From Paludisphaera rhizosphaerae (GTDB lineage Bacteria > Planctomycetota > Planctomycetia > Isosphaerales > Isosphaeraceae): a DNA stretch of 64,000 nt. Where the stretch lies: NCBI RefSeq assembly GCF_011065895.1, contig NZ_JAALCR010000017.1:102865-166864 (forward strand), given 5' to 3'. The translations under genes and the position numbers were made by a program. Below the pieces are notes generated by a model, which did not search any database, was not told the origin of the DNA, and worked only from the letters and a program-made list of their open reading frames with translations. Below are positions 8,641 through 17,383 of the stretch, in pieces; the first letter of the stretch is position 1, and each line of letters opens with the position of its first letter.

Positions 8641-9929
8641 CGATCCTGGTCTGTTCTTGCGGACGGCGGTTGAAGACGGCGGGGATGGCTCCCGGCAAGA
8701 GCGGGCGCTGTCCGGGCTGCGGTCGAACGCTCCGAACGCCCGAGGCGGCGTTGGACGAGCCCGCAACTGCCCCGGCGGTCGAAGAGGATGAATGGAACTG
8801 GCAGGGGACCTACGACCTCACCCCGGCCGAGCCGCCTCGCCTCATGCCTTCTACGATCGACCGAACGGCCGTGGACGGGCCCCTCGGACCCTGGCCTGAC
8901 GATCCCGAGGCCCTCGACGAGCCGGCGGCGTCCGCCGAGACGGCCGACAGCGAGTGGGACTGGCAGGGGACCTATGAACTGGGCGCAGACCGGCCCGCGC
9001 CGGTGTTGGTGCAGATCCCCGAGGAGCCTCCAGGGACTGTCGAAGACGCCGAGGCTCAGCCGTCGCTCGCTCCTCGCGGTCGGAACAGGCGGAGGGATTC
9101 GGACGAAGCCGAGCCGCAGCGTTTAGACCCGTGGTGGCCGCCGCGCCTCCTGTACCCGTCGCGGGGCGTTGAGGGCCTGGCGATGGTCGCGGCGATCGGG
9201 GTCGCGGCCTGGGTTATGGGGACGCTGGCTCCGGAGTATTGCCTGGCCCTTCTCGCCGACGGCGAACTGCTGGGGACGCCCACGATGGGCCGCTTGATCG
9301 CTCTGATCTCGTCCTTGCCCGTGCTGATCCTGACCCCCCTGGTCATCATTTACGACCTTCAGTACCTTTCTCGGGTGCTGGAGGCCTCGAGCGAGGGCGA
9401 GCCGCTGCCGCCTCGCCCGCCCGACCGCAACGCCGACGGCCTTCTTGACAGTGTGGGCTCCTGGCTCCTCTGGCTTGTGCTCGGGGCGGGCGTCGGCCTG
9501 CTGCCGCTGGCGGCCTACCAACTAACGGCGGCTTCCTCGGCCGGGTCGTGGGGCACTGGCATGGCCATGGCCCTCGGGTTGGCGGGGCTCCCTTACGCCC
9601 TGATGGCGCTGATGCTGACGTTCCTGCACGACGACGCCCTGGCGGCCCGGCCGTGGGCGGTCATTGGCACGATCATGCGGCTTGGCCCGTCATTCATTGG
9701 GCTCAGCCTGACGGTCGCGGCCCTCTTCACCGTCGTCGGGCTCGCCTTCGCAGCCGCGCTGGCCTTGCGCGACCGCGCCTTCTGGGTCTACATCCTGGCG
9801 AGCCTGATCTGCTGGTTGCTCGCGGTGTGGATTCCGATCGTCGCCATGCACACCGTGGGGTCGTACTACGCCCCGCGCAAGGGTCGCCTCAAGTGGCGGC
9901 GGAAGCGGCGCCGGTGGGGCGTGAGTTGA
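8631..9929 (+). CDS. Zinc-ribbon membrane protein with duplicated WQGTY motif
   Basis: A 432-residue protein in three parts. Residues 6-32 form a zinc ribbon (CSC near residue 8, CPGC near 27-30). Residues 40-170 are acidic, probably disordered, and contain a short motif twice: EWNWQGTYDL (54-63) and EWDWQGTYEL (108-117). The C-terminal half has several hydrophobic segments (about six, for example MVAAIGVAAWVMGTL and WVYILASLICWLLAVWIP) and ends in a basic tail (KGRLKWRRKRRRW). Related zinc-ribbon/multipass proteins are common in planctomycetes without known function. The gene stands alone, between the TetR gene and a convergent dioxygenase. Confidence 0.8.
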   Translation: MGVTILVCSCGRRLKTAGMAPGKSGRCPGCGRTLRTPEAALDEPATAPAVEEDEWNWQGTYDLTPAEPPRLMPSTIDRTAVDGPLGPWPDDPEALDEPAASAETADSEWDWQGTYELGADRPAPVLVQIPEEPPGTVEDAEAQPSLAPRGRNRRRDSDEAEPQRLDPWWPPRLLYPSRGVEGLAMVAAIGVAAWVMGTLAPEYCLALLADGELLGTPTMGRLIALISSLPVLILTPLVIIYDLQYLSRVLEASSEGEPLPPRPPDRNADGLLDSVGSWLLWLVLGAGVGLLPLAAYQLTAASSAGSWGTGMAMALGLAGLPYALMALMLTFLHDDALAARPWAVIGTIMRLGPSFIGLSLTVAALFTVVGLAFAAALALRDRAFWVYILASLICWLLAVWIPIVAMHTVGSYYAPRKGRLKWRRKRRRWGVS

Positions 9930-9934
9930 GGGTT

Positions 9935-9972
9935 GCCCGGCCCGCGACGGGTTGTTGCGTCACGGGCCGGGC
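9935..9972. terminator. 10-bp GC-rich inverted repeat between convergent genes
   Basis: GCCCGGCCCG at 9935-9944 and CGGGCCGGGC at 9963-9972 are perfectly complementary with an 18-base loop, right after the stop of the 8631-9929 gene and before the stop of the convergent dioxygenase gene. Likely a shared terminator, without a U-tract. Confidence 0.5.
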
Positions 9973-9999
9973 GAGGGAGGAGAAAGGGGGCGACCGCGA

Positions 10000-10881
10000 T
10001 CAGGCGGTGGGAGGGGCGCCGCCGGGGGGGAAGCCATCGGGAGGCGTGCCGCCATCGGGAGGCGTGCCGCCGTCGGGAGGCATGCCGCCGTCGCCTCCGG
10101 GGGGCGTACCGCCGACGTCGCCCTGATCGCCGTTGCTCAGTTCGGGGTCGTTCAGGTCGAGGTAGATGTTGTACGTCCCGAGGGCGTATTCCTGCTTGGC
10201 CGACAGGGTCAGCAGGAGCTGCGAGCCGTCCTCGGCGCCGTCGTCGTCGGAGTCGGCCATGTAGATGTCGTCGGTGTTGTTGAAGGTGTCGCGGCCCGGG
10301 TGCTCATTGTAGGGAGCGGTCAGATAGACCTGCTCGGACGTCCGATCGTTGAAGAAGAATTGAGCGACCTGGTTGTAGGTCACCACGTCGTTTTCGGCGT
10401 CGTACACGCGGACCCGGTAGTGGATGTGGACGGTCCGGCCGCTGTACCAGCCGGGGTAGATCGTCGTGAACTTGACGATCCCCCGGGCGTTCGTCACCTG
10501 GTAGCCGCGGAGGAACTTCATGCCGACGGTGTTCTGCGCCTCGACGTCCGAGTAGACGCCGACCGCATTGCAGTGCCAGATATCCACAAAGGCCCCGGGA
10601 AGCGGCGTGGGCGTGCCGTTGGCGTCGAGCTGCGAGACGCAGATCGTCAGTCGGAGCGGGAAGCCCAGCGCGACCTGGCCGGTCGCCGGGTCGGTGGTGA
10701 CGTCCGAGCGGTTGAGCATCTCGTCGACCCAGTACGGCCCCTGGGTCATGCCCGGCGTGGGCTCCTCGGCGAGCGCCTTCGCCATCCCCATCCCCGAGAC
10801 GATCGCCGCGCCGGCGACGCTGCGCTGCAAGACCGTTCGTCGGTTCAGCTTCGTCGCGCGATCGGAAAATTCCATCGACAT
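10000..10881 (-). CDS. Tat-exported intradiol ring-cleavage dioxygenase-like protein
   Basis: About 293 residues. The N-terminus carries a twin-arginine signal (NRRTVLQRSVAGAAIVSG). The intradiol dioxygenase core follows: FVDIWHCNAVGVYSD, FLRGYQVTNARGIVKFTTIYP and GWYSGRTVHIHYRV, which supply the tyrosine and the HIH iron ligands typical of protocatechuate/catechol dioxygenases. Such secreted homologues are presumed to open catechol-like rings outside the cytoplasm, but the substrate is unknown. The C-terminus is an unusual Pro/Gly/Asp-rich tail built of GGTPPD repeats. Two start codons are possible; ATG at 10881 has AAGGA at good distance and is preferred over 10890. Confidence 0.85.
   Translation of the reverse strand: MSMEFSDRATKLNRRTVLQRSVAGAAIVSGMGMAKALAEEPTPGMTQGPYWVDEMLNRSDVTTDPATGQVALGFPLRLTICVSQLDANGTPTPLPGAFVDIWHCNAVGVYSDVEAQNTVGMKFLRGYQVTNARGIVKFTTIYPGWYSGRTVHIHYRVRVYDAENDVVTYNQVAQFFFNDRTSEQVYLTAPYNEHPGRDTFNNTDDIYMADSDDDGAEDGSQLLLTLSAKQEYALGTYNIYLDLNDPELSNGDQGDVGGTPPGGDGGMPPDGGTPPDGGTPPDGFPPGGAPPTA
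10034..10087. repeat. Three tandem 18-bp units inside the dioxygenase gene
   Basis: Units at 10034-10051, 10052-10069 and 10070-10087 (consensus CCATCGGGAGGCGTGCCG; the third has two changes) encode the Pro/Gly-rich C-terminal repeats of the dioxygenase. Length variation between strains would be expected. Confidence 0.85.
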
Positions 10882-10923
10882 GAATCGCATCCTTGATAGA
10901 ACAATCGTGAGGGTCGAGTGGAT

Positions 10924-11559
10924 TCAGGCCCGGCGGCGGGCGCGACGGAGGACCGGGACGACGCAAACGGCTCCCAGCGCGGCCAGGGCGATCGAGCCGG
11001 GCTCGGGGACGGCCGCGGCGGTCACGCTCATCTGGTAGGGGTACGAATCGGCCGTGAACCACGTCGAGCCGGCGTCGTCGCTCATCGCCGTCGTGGTCGA
11101 GAAACCGACGCCCGAGCCGAGGTTCGAGGAAGCCCACGACCATTCGAATTCGCCGGTGACGGCCCGCAGGACGACCCAGTAAGTCGTGTTCGCGGACAGG
11201 ATCATGTCGTAGATCGAGAACACGATCGGCGAGGCCGTCGTCGAGATGCTGGAGTCGGCCGAATACGTGGCCAGGAGCGAGCCCGGCTCCAGGTCCCCGT
11301 CGGTGTAAAGGTCGACGACGACCGAGCCGCCGATCGACGTCCGGGCCAGATCCAGCGTCAGGCTGGAGAGCGAGTAGGCCGAGCCGTCGGTCTGGAAACT
11401 GGCGGCCAGCCAGCTCGCACCCGTCACGGCGTCGGCGCCGCCGGTGGTTTGCGAGAGGTTGTCCGCGAGGATGATGTCGGCCTGCGCCGCCGACGAGAGG
11501 CCGAGCAGAACGAAGGCCAACAGCGCCCCCGCTCCACAGCAACGGCTGGGAGAAACCAT
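10924..11559 (-). CDS. PEP-CTERM anchored secreted protein
   Basis: A 211-residue secreted protein. The N-terminal signal peptide includes GALLAFVLLGLSSAAQA; the mature part is a Ser/Thr-rich beta domain, common in planctomycete 'choice-of-anchor' proteins. The C-terminus shows the PEP-CTERM sorting signal: AVPEPGSIALAALGAV, a short hydrophobic helix, then RRARRR. Such proteins are processed by an exosortase, for which I see no gene in the window. The ATG at 11559 is chosen because CCAGGAG lies about 8 bases upstream; the longer frame to 11625 has no signal-like start. Confidence 0.85.
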   Translation of the reverse strand: MVSPSRCCGAGALLAFVLLGLSSAAQADIILADNLSQTTGGADAVTGASWLAASFQTDGSAYSLSSLTLDLARTSIGGSVVVDLYTDGDLEPGSLLATYSADSSISTTASPIVFSIYDMILSANTTYWVVLRAVTGEFEWSWASSNLGSGVGFSTTTAMSDDAGSTWFTADSYPYQMSVTAAAVPEPGSIALAALGAVCVVPVLRRARRRA

Positions 11560-11808
11560 CAACGAACTCCTGGAAGCGAGACAAGGATTTCGACGTGGGC
11601 CTGGTCGCCCCCGTCGCGCCGGCAAGTCGTGCGGAGATCCACCCGCGACCGCCGGACAGGTACCTCATCGCGACGCGTCGGAGAAAGCGTGCGCAAGATT
11701 GAGCGATTCTCGGGGGCCGAGTTCTGGACGTGGATTGCGCCGAGACATAAAAGAAGGGGGACCGCGATCTTCACGACCCAGTCCCACATCCTGAAGGAGC
11801 CTCCTCTC

Positions 11809-12348
11809 ATGCGTTCACTGGTTCCGGTCGCCGTTCTCGGCGTCGCCATGGCTGGTTATCAAGTCGCTCGATCGCAGCAGCCTGCGGCGCCTTCGGCGCA
11901 CGAGGCCGCGGCCCAGGTGGCCGCTTCGACCTACGAACATCTCGCCTCCGCGATCATCGAGATCGAGGCGACCGAGGACGAGCTGGTCAAAAGCGTCCTG
12001 ATCGGCTACCAGAGCGCGGCGCAGGGACACCTGCGGGCCGCCGCGCGCGACGCCGAGGGGCGTGTGGGCCACCTGGAAGCCGCCGCCGCCGAGATTACGA
12101 ACATCGCCAACGAAGGCGACAAGCGGATCCAGGCCGTCCGCCAGCGGCTCGCCAAGGCCGGCCACACCCACAACACCGACGCCGAGACCAAGTCCGACTA
12201 CATCTGGATCACCAACCGCGAGAAGAAGGCGCTGCTCGACCTCGCCGCCAAGGTCGCCCGCGCCGGCGCCAACGCCACCGCCGGCGAGCTTGACGCCCTC
12301 CGCAACGACCTGATCAAGCTGTTCGACTCGGCGATTACGCCGGAGTGA
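11809..12348 (+). CDS. Hypothetical exported helical protein
   Basis: A 179-residue protein with an N-terminal signal-like segment (LVPVAVLGVAMAGYQVA), then a nearly all-helical, Ala/Glu-rich domain with coiled-coil character and no cysteines. I do not recognise the family. GAAGGAG lies about 8 bases before the ATG at 11809. It is divergent from the PEP-CTERM gene (249 bp between starts) and followed by a 95-bp palindromic repeat and the ASPIC/UnbV gene. Confidence 0.75.
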   Translation: MRSLVPVAVLGVAMAGYQVARSQQPAAPSAHEAAAQVAASTYEHLASAIIEIEATEDELVKSVLIGYQSAAQGHLRAAARDAEGRVGHLEAAAAEITNIANEGDKRIQAVRQRLAKAGHTHNTDAETKSDYIWITNREKKALLDLAAKVARAGANATAGELDALRNDLIKLFDSAITPE

Positions 12349-12400
12349 GCGGCCCCGCTTGGAGGGCCGGTGCTTGTTGTTGATATGGAGTGTTGTCCCT

Positions 12401-12495
12401 GGGTGCCATGGCCACGCGAGCGTGGCCATGGACCGGCGCGGGGCGGCTGCACGACCGTCGCCGATCGCATGGCCACCCAAAGGTGACCATGGCAC
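12401..12495 (-). repeat. Palindromic dispersed repeat, copy 1
   Basis: About 95 bp bounded by terminal hairpins: a perfect one at 12407-12430 (CATGGCCACGC and its complement) and an imperfect one at about 12469-12495. Its reverse complement aligns along its whole length with 27635-27731, including the inner blocks ATGCGATCG, CGACGGTC and CCGGTCCATGGCCACG. The end reading GTGCCATGG on the minus strand lies 49 bp before the ATG of the ASPIC/UnbV gene. Confidence 0.8.
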
Positions 12496-12544
12496 TCAAG
12501 ATTCGTGCATTCTCCGGTAGTGTTGAGTAAGGAGTCTCGGCTTG

Positions 12545-14275
12545 ATGCCCTTCTCGCGCAGGCTGCTGGCGGCTTCGACCGTACTGGCCCTGATCCCCGC
12601 GTGCGGCGATCCCCGGCCGGTTGAGCCGTCGGTTCCTGCGGCGAAGGTTGAGAAGCCTGCGGCGCCGCCGGCCCCGCCTGGCCCTCGTTTCGTGGAGGTC
12701 GCCAGGTCGGCCGGGCTGACGACGATGATCCACGCCGGGGGACCGGACAAGGATCACATTTTGGAGTCCACCGGCACCGGCTGCGCGTTCGTCGACTACG
12801 ACGGCGACGGCCGGCTCGACGTCTTCCTCGTCAACTCGTGGGCGCTCGACGAGAATCCCTCTCAGGTACGCGCCAGGGGGCGGAACGCCCTCTACCGCAA
12901 CAAGGGGGACGGAACCTTCGAGGACGTCTCGGCGAAGGCCGGCGTCGACGACGATTCCTGGGGTTGCGGCGTTTCTGCGGGCGACTACGACGGCGACGGC
13001 CTCGTCGATCTCTACGTCACCAACTTCGGCCCCAACCGCCTGTATCGCAACAAGGGGGACGGGACTTTCGAGGAGGTCGCCGCGAGGGCGGGCGTCGCCG
13101 ATGCGGGTTGGGGCGCGGGCTCGGCCTTCTTCGACGCCGACGGCGACGGCGACCTTGATTTGTACGTTGCTAACTATATTGAAGCGACGATGGATGAGGT
13201 CCTCGCCGCCCGTCGAACCACCGCCTGGCGCGACATGGTGAAGGTCCTCGCCGGACCGTTCGGCCTTCGCGGCGGCCGCGACCGCTTCTATCGCAACAAC
13301 GGCGACGGGACCTTTCGGGACGCCACCGAGGAGGCCGGTATGACCGACACAGCCGAGTCCTACGGACTGGGCGTGCTGGCCTCCGACCTCGACAACGACG
13401 GCGACGTCGACGTCTTCGTCGCCAACGACTCCAACCCCAACTTCCTCTACCGCAACGACGGCCACGGCAAGTTCACGGAGATCGGCGCATGGAGCGGGGC
13501 TGGTGTGAACGCCGGGGGCGTCGCCCAGGCCGGCATGGGCGTCGACGCCGCCGACTTCGACGGCGACGGCCTTCAGGACATCCTCCTCACGACGTTCGCC
13601 CAGGACTCCGCCACCCTCTTCCACAACGACGGCGAGCTGGCCTTTCAGGACGTCTCCGTTGCGGTGGGCCTCAAGGCCATCACCTACCGAGCCTTGAAAT
13701 GGGGATGTGGGTTCTTCGACTTCGACCACGACGGCGACGTGGACGTCGTCATCGCCAACGGCCACATCTATCCTCAAGTCGACCTCTCGCCCGAGCTGAA
13801 TGAGAACTATCGCCAGCTTCCGTTCCTGCTCCGCAACGACCGGGCGAAGCTCGTCGACGTCTCGCGCGAGGCCGGCCCCGGCTTCCAGGTCGCCGCCTCG
13901 GCGCGGGGCCTGGCTCTGGGCGACTACGACGACGACGGCGACCTGGACCTGCTCATGACGGCGATGGACTCCCCGCCGCTCCTCCTCCGCAACGAGGCTC
14001 CGATCGCCGGCCACTGGCTGAAGCTGCGCCTGTTGACGGCTCGCGGCGGCCCGGCGCTAAACGCGCGGGCCGTCGTCACGCTGGGCGGCAAGGCGCAGCT
14101 CCGCGAGCTGCGCAGCGGGTCGTCCCACCAGTCGCAGAACGCCCTTGAACTCCACTTCGGCCTGGGCGCGGCCGCCGTCGTCGACCGCCTCGAAATCACA
14201 TGGCCCGGCGGTGGCAAGACCGTGATGGAGCACGTCGAGGCCGACCGCACGCTGACGCTTCGCCAGCCGAAATGA
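12545..14275 (+). CDS. ASPIC/UnbV FG-GAP (VCBS) repeat lipoprotein
   Basis: A 576-residue exported protein of the CRTAC1/ASPIC-UnbV type, widespread in planctomycetes with unknown function, possibly carbohydrate or surface binding. The signal peptide ends in a lipobox (ALIPAC, Cys20). Several FG-GAP/VCBS repeats follow, each with a calcium-binding-like DxDGDGxxD motif (DYDGDGRLDVFLVN, DADGDGDLDLYVAN, DLDNDGDVDVFVAN, DFDHDGDVDVVIAN). The last ~80 residues form the ASPIC/UnbV domain (GSSHQSQNALELHFGLG, ITWPGG). The ATG at 12545 has AAGGAG about 10 bases upstream; a TTG immediately precedes it. Confidence 0.93.
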   Translation: MPFSRRLLAASTVLALIPACGDPRPVEPSVPAAKVEKPAAPPAPPGPRFVEVARSAGLTTMIHAGGPDKDHILESTGTGCAFVDYDGDGRLDVFLVNSWALDENPSQVRARGRNALYRNKGDGTFEDVSAKAGVDDDSWGCGVSAGDYDGDGLVDLYVTNFGPNRLYRNKGDGTFEEVAARAGVADAGWGAGSAFFDADGDGDLDLYVANYIEATMDEVLAARRTTAWRDMVKVLAGPFGLRGGRDRFYRNNGDGTFRDATEEAGMTDTAESYGLGVLASDLDNDGDVDVFVANDSNPNFLYRNDGHGKFTEIGAWSGAGVNAGGVAQAGMGVDAADFDGDGLQDILLTTFAQDSATLFHNDGELAFQDVSVAVGLKAITYRALKWGCGFFDFDHDGDVDVVIANGHIYPQVDLSPELNENYRQLPFLLRNDRAKLVDVSREAGPGFQVAASARGLALGDYDDDGDLDLLMTAMDSPPLLLRNEAPIAGHWLKLRLLTARGGPALNARAVVTLGGKAQLRELRSGSSHQSQNALELHFGLGAAAVVDRLEITWPGGGKTVMEHVEADRTLTLRQPK

Positions 14276-14432
14276 GTCAAGGGGCCTTGAGGTGGGGGCC
14301 AGATGATCGTCTATGCGCTGCCGCAGTCGAGGATTGTCTGAGCGGTCAACAGAGGGTTAGACTGTCATGACATGAAGCGATTTTTATGACGAGTGGCTGT
14401 CGCACGACCCCCTCAAGGCCGGAGGACGTCCT

Positions 14433-15107
14433 GTGTCGCAAGGGATCGAACTGGACGCTGGAGAGACTGCGAAGCGGCCCATCGACGCCAATCGCTACTG
14501 GAAGTTCAAGGACGCGGACGCCTACACCGGGTCGGCCGACGACCTCCGAGGTATTGACGCCGCCCCGACCGAGGCGGCTCTTCGGGCGGTCGGGATGGTG
14601 TGTTACTTCTCCGGGGTGGGTTGGTTTGTGCATGTCGTCTGGTGTTCGATGATCGCCGTGCGACATAGCCAGGGAAGGCTGCTGGCGCCCTGGAGCGTTC
14701 ACCCTCTTTACCTGGCGATGGATGGGACCCTGCTGGTGGCCTCCATCGCCGGCCTTGTCACGGGCTACGGCCTGCGTCGGCTCCGCTCCTGGAGTCGGCG
14801 ATCGGCGGCGGTCATGGTCGCGGCTTTCTTCACCTTCATCGCATTGAATTTGGCCTGGTCGAGCCGCAAGGGGATCGTATTGGCCGATCTCACGGTCGAC
14901 GTCTGCGCCTGCACCATCCTCGTGCTCCCGATGTTGGCTCTGCTCCTGGAGGGAGTGGGGCCACTCCTGACGTCAGCCTACGCTGAGACGGTCCGGCGGA
15001 CACCGCATATCAAGGTCCGGTCGCGATTTCCCACGGAGATCCGCTGGGCATTCTGGGGGCTCATCCTGCTCTGCATCCTTCTGACCCCACTCCTACCCGA
15101 TCCCTGA
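14433..15107 (+). CDS. Hypothetical multipass membrane protein
   Basis: A 224-residue protein with a hydrophilic N-terminus of about 45 residues and then about five hydrophobic segments (for example VGMVCYFSGVGWFVHVVW, LLVASIAGLVTGYGL, VMVAAFFTFIALNLAW, ILVLPMLALLLEGV and AFWGLILLCILLTPLL). No family recognised. The GTG at 14433 is preceded by GGAGGA at suitable distance. A hairpin just downstream probably ends the transcript. Confidence 0.75.
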   Translation: MSQGIELDAGETAKRPIDANRYWKFKDADAYTGSADDLRGIDAAPTEAALRAVGMVCYFSGVGWFVHVVWCSMIAVRHSQGRLLAPWSVHPLYLAMDGTLLVASIAGLVTGYGLRRLRSWSRRSAAVMVAAFFTFIALNLAWSSRKGIVLADLTVDVCACTILVLPMLALLLEGVGPLLTSAYAETVRRTPHIKVRSRFPTEIRWAFWGLILLCILLTPLLPDP

Positions 15108-15116
15108 GCGTCCCAA

Positions 15117-15144
15117 CGGTCGACGGCCAATGAGCCGTCGACCG
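15117..15144. terminator. 11-bp perfect inverted repeat between convergent genes
   Basis: CGGTCGACGGC (15117-15127), loop CAATGA, GCCGTCGACCG (15134-15144). It sits 9 bp after the stop of the membrane protein gene and about 100 bp before the stop of the opposing hydrolase gene. No U-tract. Confidence 0.6.
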
Positions 15145-15247
15145 CATTACGGTTACGAACCATCCCATAACAGGCCGCCTCCGCGTAGAGTGGCTGACTG
15201 CCATGGGATGGACTGCAATCGGAACGCGCGACGATGAATTGAATCGA

Positions 15248-16684
15248 TCAACGGAAGGGCTTGCCGGCGACGCTGGGGCCGGCGACGCCCGTTCGGCTAA
15301 TCGGGGTGACGACGACGGCGTCGCATCCCATCAGGGTTGAATAGAGGTTTGGGCTGTAGACGACCTCGGTGGTCCACACGTCACCCTTGCGGCGCTGGAT
15401 CAGCCAACTTGCGGCGGGTTCTCCGGCGGCGGTCGAAGCCGAAAGACCGCCTTCGCTCGTCGTGATGAGACCGCCGTTGACTTGCGGTGCTTTATCGCCG
15501 AGCCACGGCGAGGCCGGCACCAGCGCGGGCTCGCGGAAGAGGCCTTCGGCGAGGCTTGTGGCCAGGTTGCGGCGGTCCTTGAGGATCGTCTTCATGCTGA
15601 ACATGGCGACGCCGTCGTCGCCGGGGGCTTCGCGGACGAGCTTGATCTGGTTGACGATCTCCTCGACCTCATACTTGCTGGCGTAGAGGCCCGGCCAGAC
15701 GTGTCGGCCCTTCTTGTTGATCTCGATCCAGTAGTTCAGCAGCGGGCCGAACGGCTGGCCCGGCGAGTCGATCTTCCAGTAGAGCTGAGGCGTCCAGTAG
15801 TCGAGCCAGCCGGAGGTCAGCCAGGTTTCGGTGTCGGCGTAGAGCTTGGCGTACTGGTCGAATCCCACCACGCCGGCCGGTTTGCCGGGGCGAGGGACGC
15901 CGAACGGGCTGATGCCGAAAAGGACGTGCGGCTTGGCCTGCTTGATCGCTTCGTACAGCGTGTGGACCATCGTGCTCATGTTGGCTCGCCGCCAATCGGC
16001 GCGAGCAGCGGGGTCGTTCCCCTTGTTTTCACGTGACCACGTGGCGTCGTCGGGGAAGTCGATCTCGACCTTGGTCTGGGGATCGCTTTCGGGATAGGGG
16101 TAGAAGTAATCGTCGATATGGACGCCGTCGACGTCGTAGCGGCGGACGACGTCCATCACGACGTCGAGAGTCTGCTTCCGCGCCTCGGGATCGCCGGGAT
16201 CCATCCAGAGGAGCTTGCCGTACCGGCGAACGCGCTCAGGATGGGCCTTTGACACGTGGCTCGCGGCGTGCTCGTGCTTCGCGCCTCCCTGGCGGGCGCG
16301 GAAGGGGTTGAACCAGGCGTGGAGCTGAATGCCCCGCGCGTGGGCCTCGTCGATCCAGAACTTCAGCGGGTCGTAGCCCGGTTCGGGGGCCTTCCCCTCG
16401 GTCCCCGTCAGGTAGTACGACCAGGGCTCCAGCTCCGACGGATAAAGGGCGTCGGTCGCGGGGCGAACCTGAAGGATGGCCGCGTTGAAGTTCGACGCCT
16501 TCAACCGATCCAGGATCGCCCGCGCCTCGTTCTGCTGCTGGTCGGCCGGCAGTCCCGGTTTGCTGGGCCAATCGATGTTGTCGACCGTCGCGATCCACGC
16601 GGAGCGGAACTCACGGGGGATCGGCGGCGGCTCCGGCGGGGCGGCGATGATGTTGGCGCAAACGGCGAGCATCGTGGCGAGCAC
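15248..16684 (-). CDS. Secreted GHL10-like glycoside hydrolase
   Basis: A 478-residue secreted protein of the GHL10 (formerly DUF187) family, TIM-barrel proteins thought to cleave polysaccharides. Typical blocks are FRSAWIATVDNIDWPS, NAAILQVRPATDALYPS, GIQLHAWFNPFRARQ, RYDVDGVHIDDYFYPYPE and PHVLFGISPFGVPR; the DGVHIDDYFYP stretch is the usual active-site region. After GTG at 16684 comes a signal peptide (MLATMLAVCANIIAAPP). That GTG has CAGGAG about 9 bases upstream, whereas the in-frame ATG at 16729 has no ribosome binding site, so I prefer the GTG. A shorter GHL10-like protein is encoded at 31643-32743. Confidence 0.87.
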   Translation of the reverse strand: MLATMLAVCANIIAAPPEPPPIPREFRSAWIATVDNIDWPSKPGLPADQQQNEARAILDRLKASNFNAAILQVRPATDALYPSELEPWSYYLTGTEGKAPEPGYDPLKFWIDEAHARGIQLHAWFNPFRARQGGAKHEHAASHVSKAHPERVRRYGKLLWMDPGDPEARKQTLDVVMDVVRRYDVDGVHIDDYFYPYPESDPQTKVEIDFPDDATWSRENKGNDPAARADWRRANMSTMVHTLYEAIKQAKPHVLFGISPFGVPRPGKPAGVVGFDQYAKLYADTETWLTSGWLDYWTPQLYWKIDSPGQPFGPLLNYWIEINKKGRHVWPGLYASKYEVEEIVNQIKLVREAPGDDGVAMFSMKTILKDRRNLATSLAEGLFREPALVPASPWLGDKAPQVNGGLITTSEGGLSASTAAGEPAASWLIQRRKGDVWTTEVVYSPNLYSTLMGCDAVVVTPISRTGVAGPSVAGKPFR

Positions 16685-16765
16685 GGGCGGGGCTCCTGTT
16701 CCAGGCGGGAGTATCTGAGGAGCCTCCATACTACCGCGCGGACGCCGCGTTCCGCCGCGTCGAAC

Positions 16766-17245
16766 TCAGGCCCGCTCGTCGGGCTCGGAGACGTCCGGGA
16801 CGTCGACGCCCAGGGCGGTGGCCAGGTCGATCTGGTGCTCCTGCTCCTGCACCAGGATCGAGCGCAGCTCTTCGGCGAGAGCGTACTCGCCGAGGGCCTC
16901 GCACTGGCGGACGCGCCTGCGGTAGTTGCGGATCGTCTCGTTCTCGTTGTCGAGATCGAACCGGAGCATGTCCTCGGCCTTGTCTGAGGTTTTCACCGGC
17001 TTCGGCGTGACGCTGGGCATGCCGCCGAGGTAGTCGATCTGCTTGGCGATGCGGATGGCGTGATCCAACTCCTCGCCGGCGTGGACTTCCAGCTCGGCGG
17101 CGATCGCCATGTACTGAGCGCCCTTGAGCACCTGCGAGTAGTTCACATAAGCGATGATCGCCTGATATTCGCGGGAGAGGTCCTCGTTGAGCAGGTCGAT
17201 AAGCTGCTTGCGGGTGATCTTTTCGGCGGTGTTTTCCTGGGGCAT
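16766..17245 (-). CDS. Ferritin-like (bacterioferritin/Dps-type) protein
   Basis: A 159-residue four-helix ferritin-like protein. Carboxylate/histidine ligand patterns of a di-iron centre are visible: LSREYQAIIAY (helix 1), ELEVHAGEELDHA (helix 2), ENETIRNYRRRV (helix 3) and ILVQEQEHQIDLA (helix 4). It is likely to store iron or use it against peroxides in the cytoplasm; whether it assembles a shell is not predictable. The ATG at 17245 gives the usual length; the upstream extension to 17335 is Arg/Pro-rich and unlikely. It lies 138 bp downstream of the phosphatase gene on the same strand. Confidence 0.87.
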   Translation of the reverse strand: MPQENTAEKITRKQLIDLLNEDLSREYQAIIAYVNYSQVLKGAQYMAIAAELEVHAGEELDHAIRIAKQIDYLGGMPSVTPKPVKTSDKAEDMLRFDLDNENETIRNYRRRVRQCEALGEYALAEELRSILVQEQEHQIDLATALGVDVPDVSEPDERA

Positions 17246-17383
17246 GATGGCTCTCGCGTCGTCTCGTCGGGTCCGCCTCGGGTCCGTGCCAGGCCCGACA
17301 CGCGCCGCAGGCGGGGCGACGATCGGGCGATTCACGAATCTTCAGAAGCGAATTCCGGGCCGAATCGAACGCGTTCGGGGGGC

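Noticed and set aside
12335..14014. A 559-codon minus-strand open frame
   Set aside because: Shadow of the ASPIC/UnbV gene on the opposite strand; Val-rich low-complexity product with no domain.
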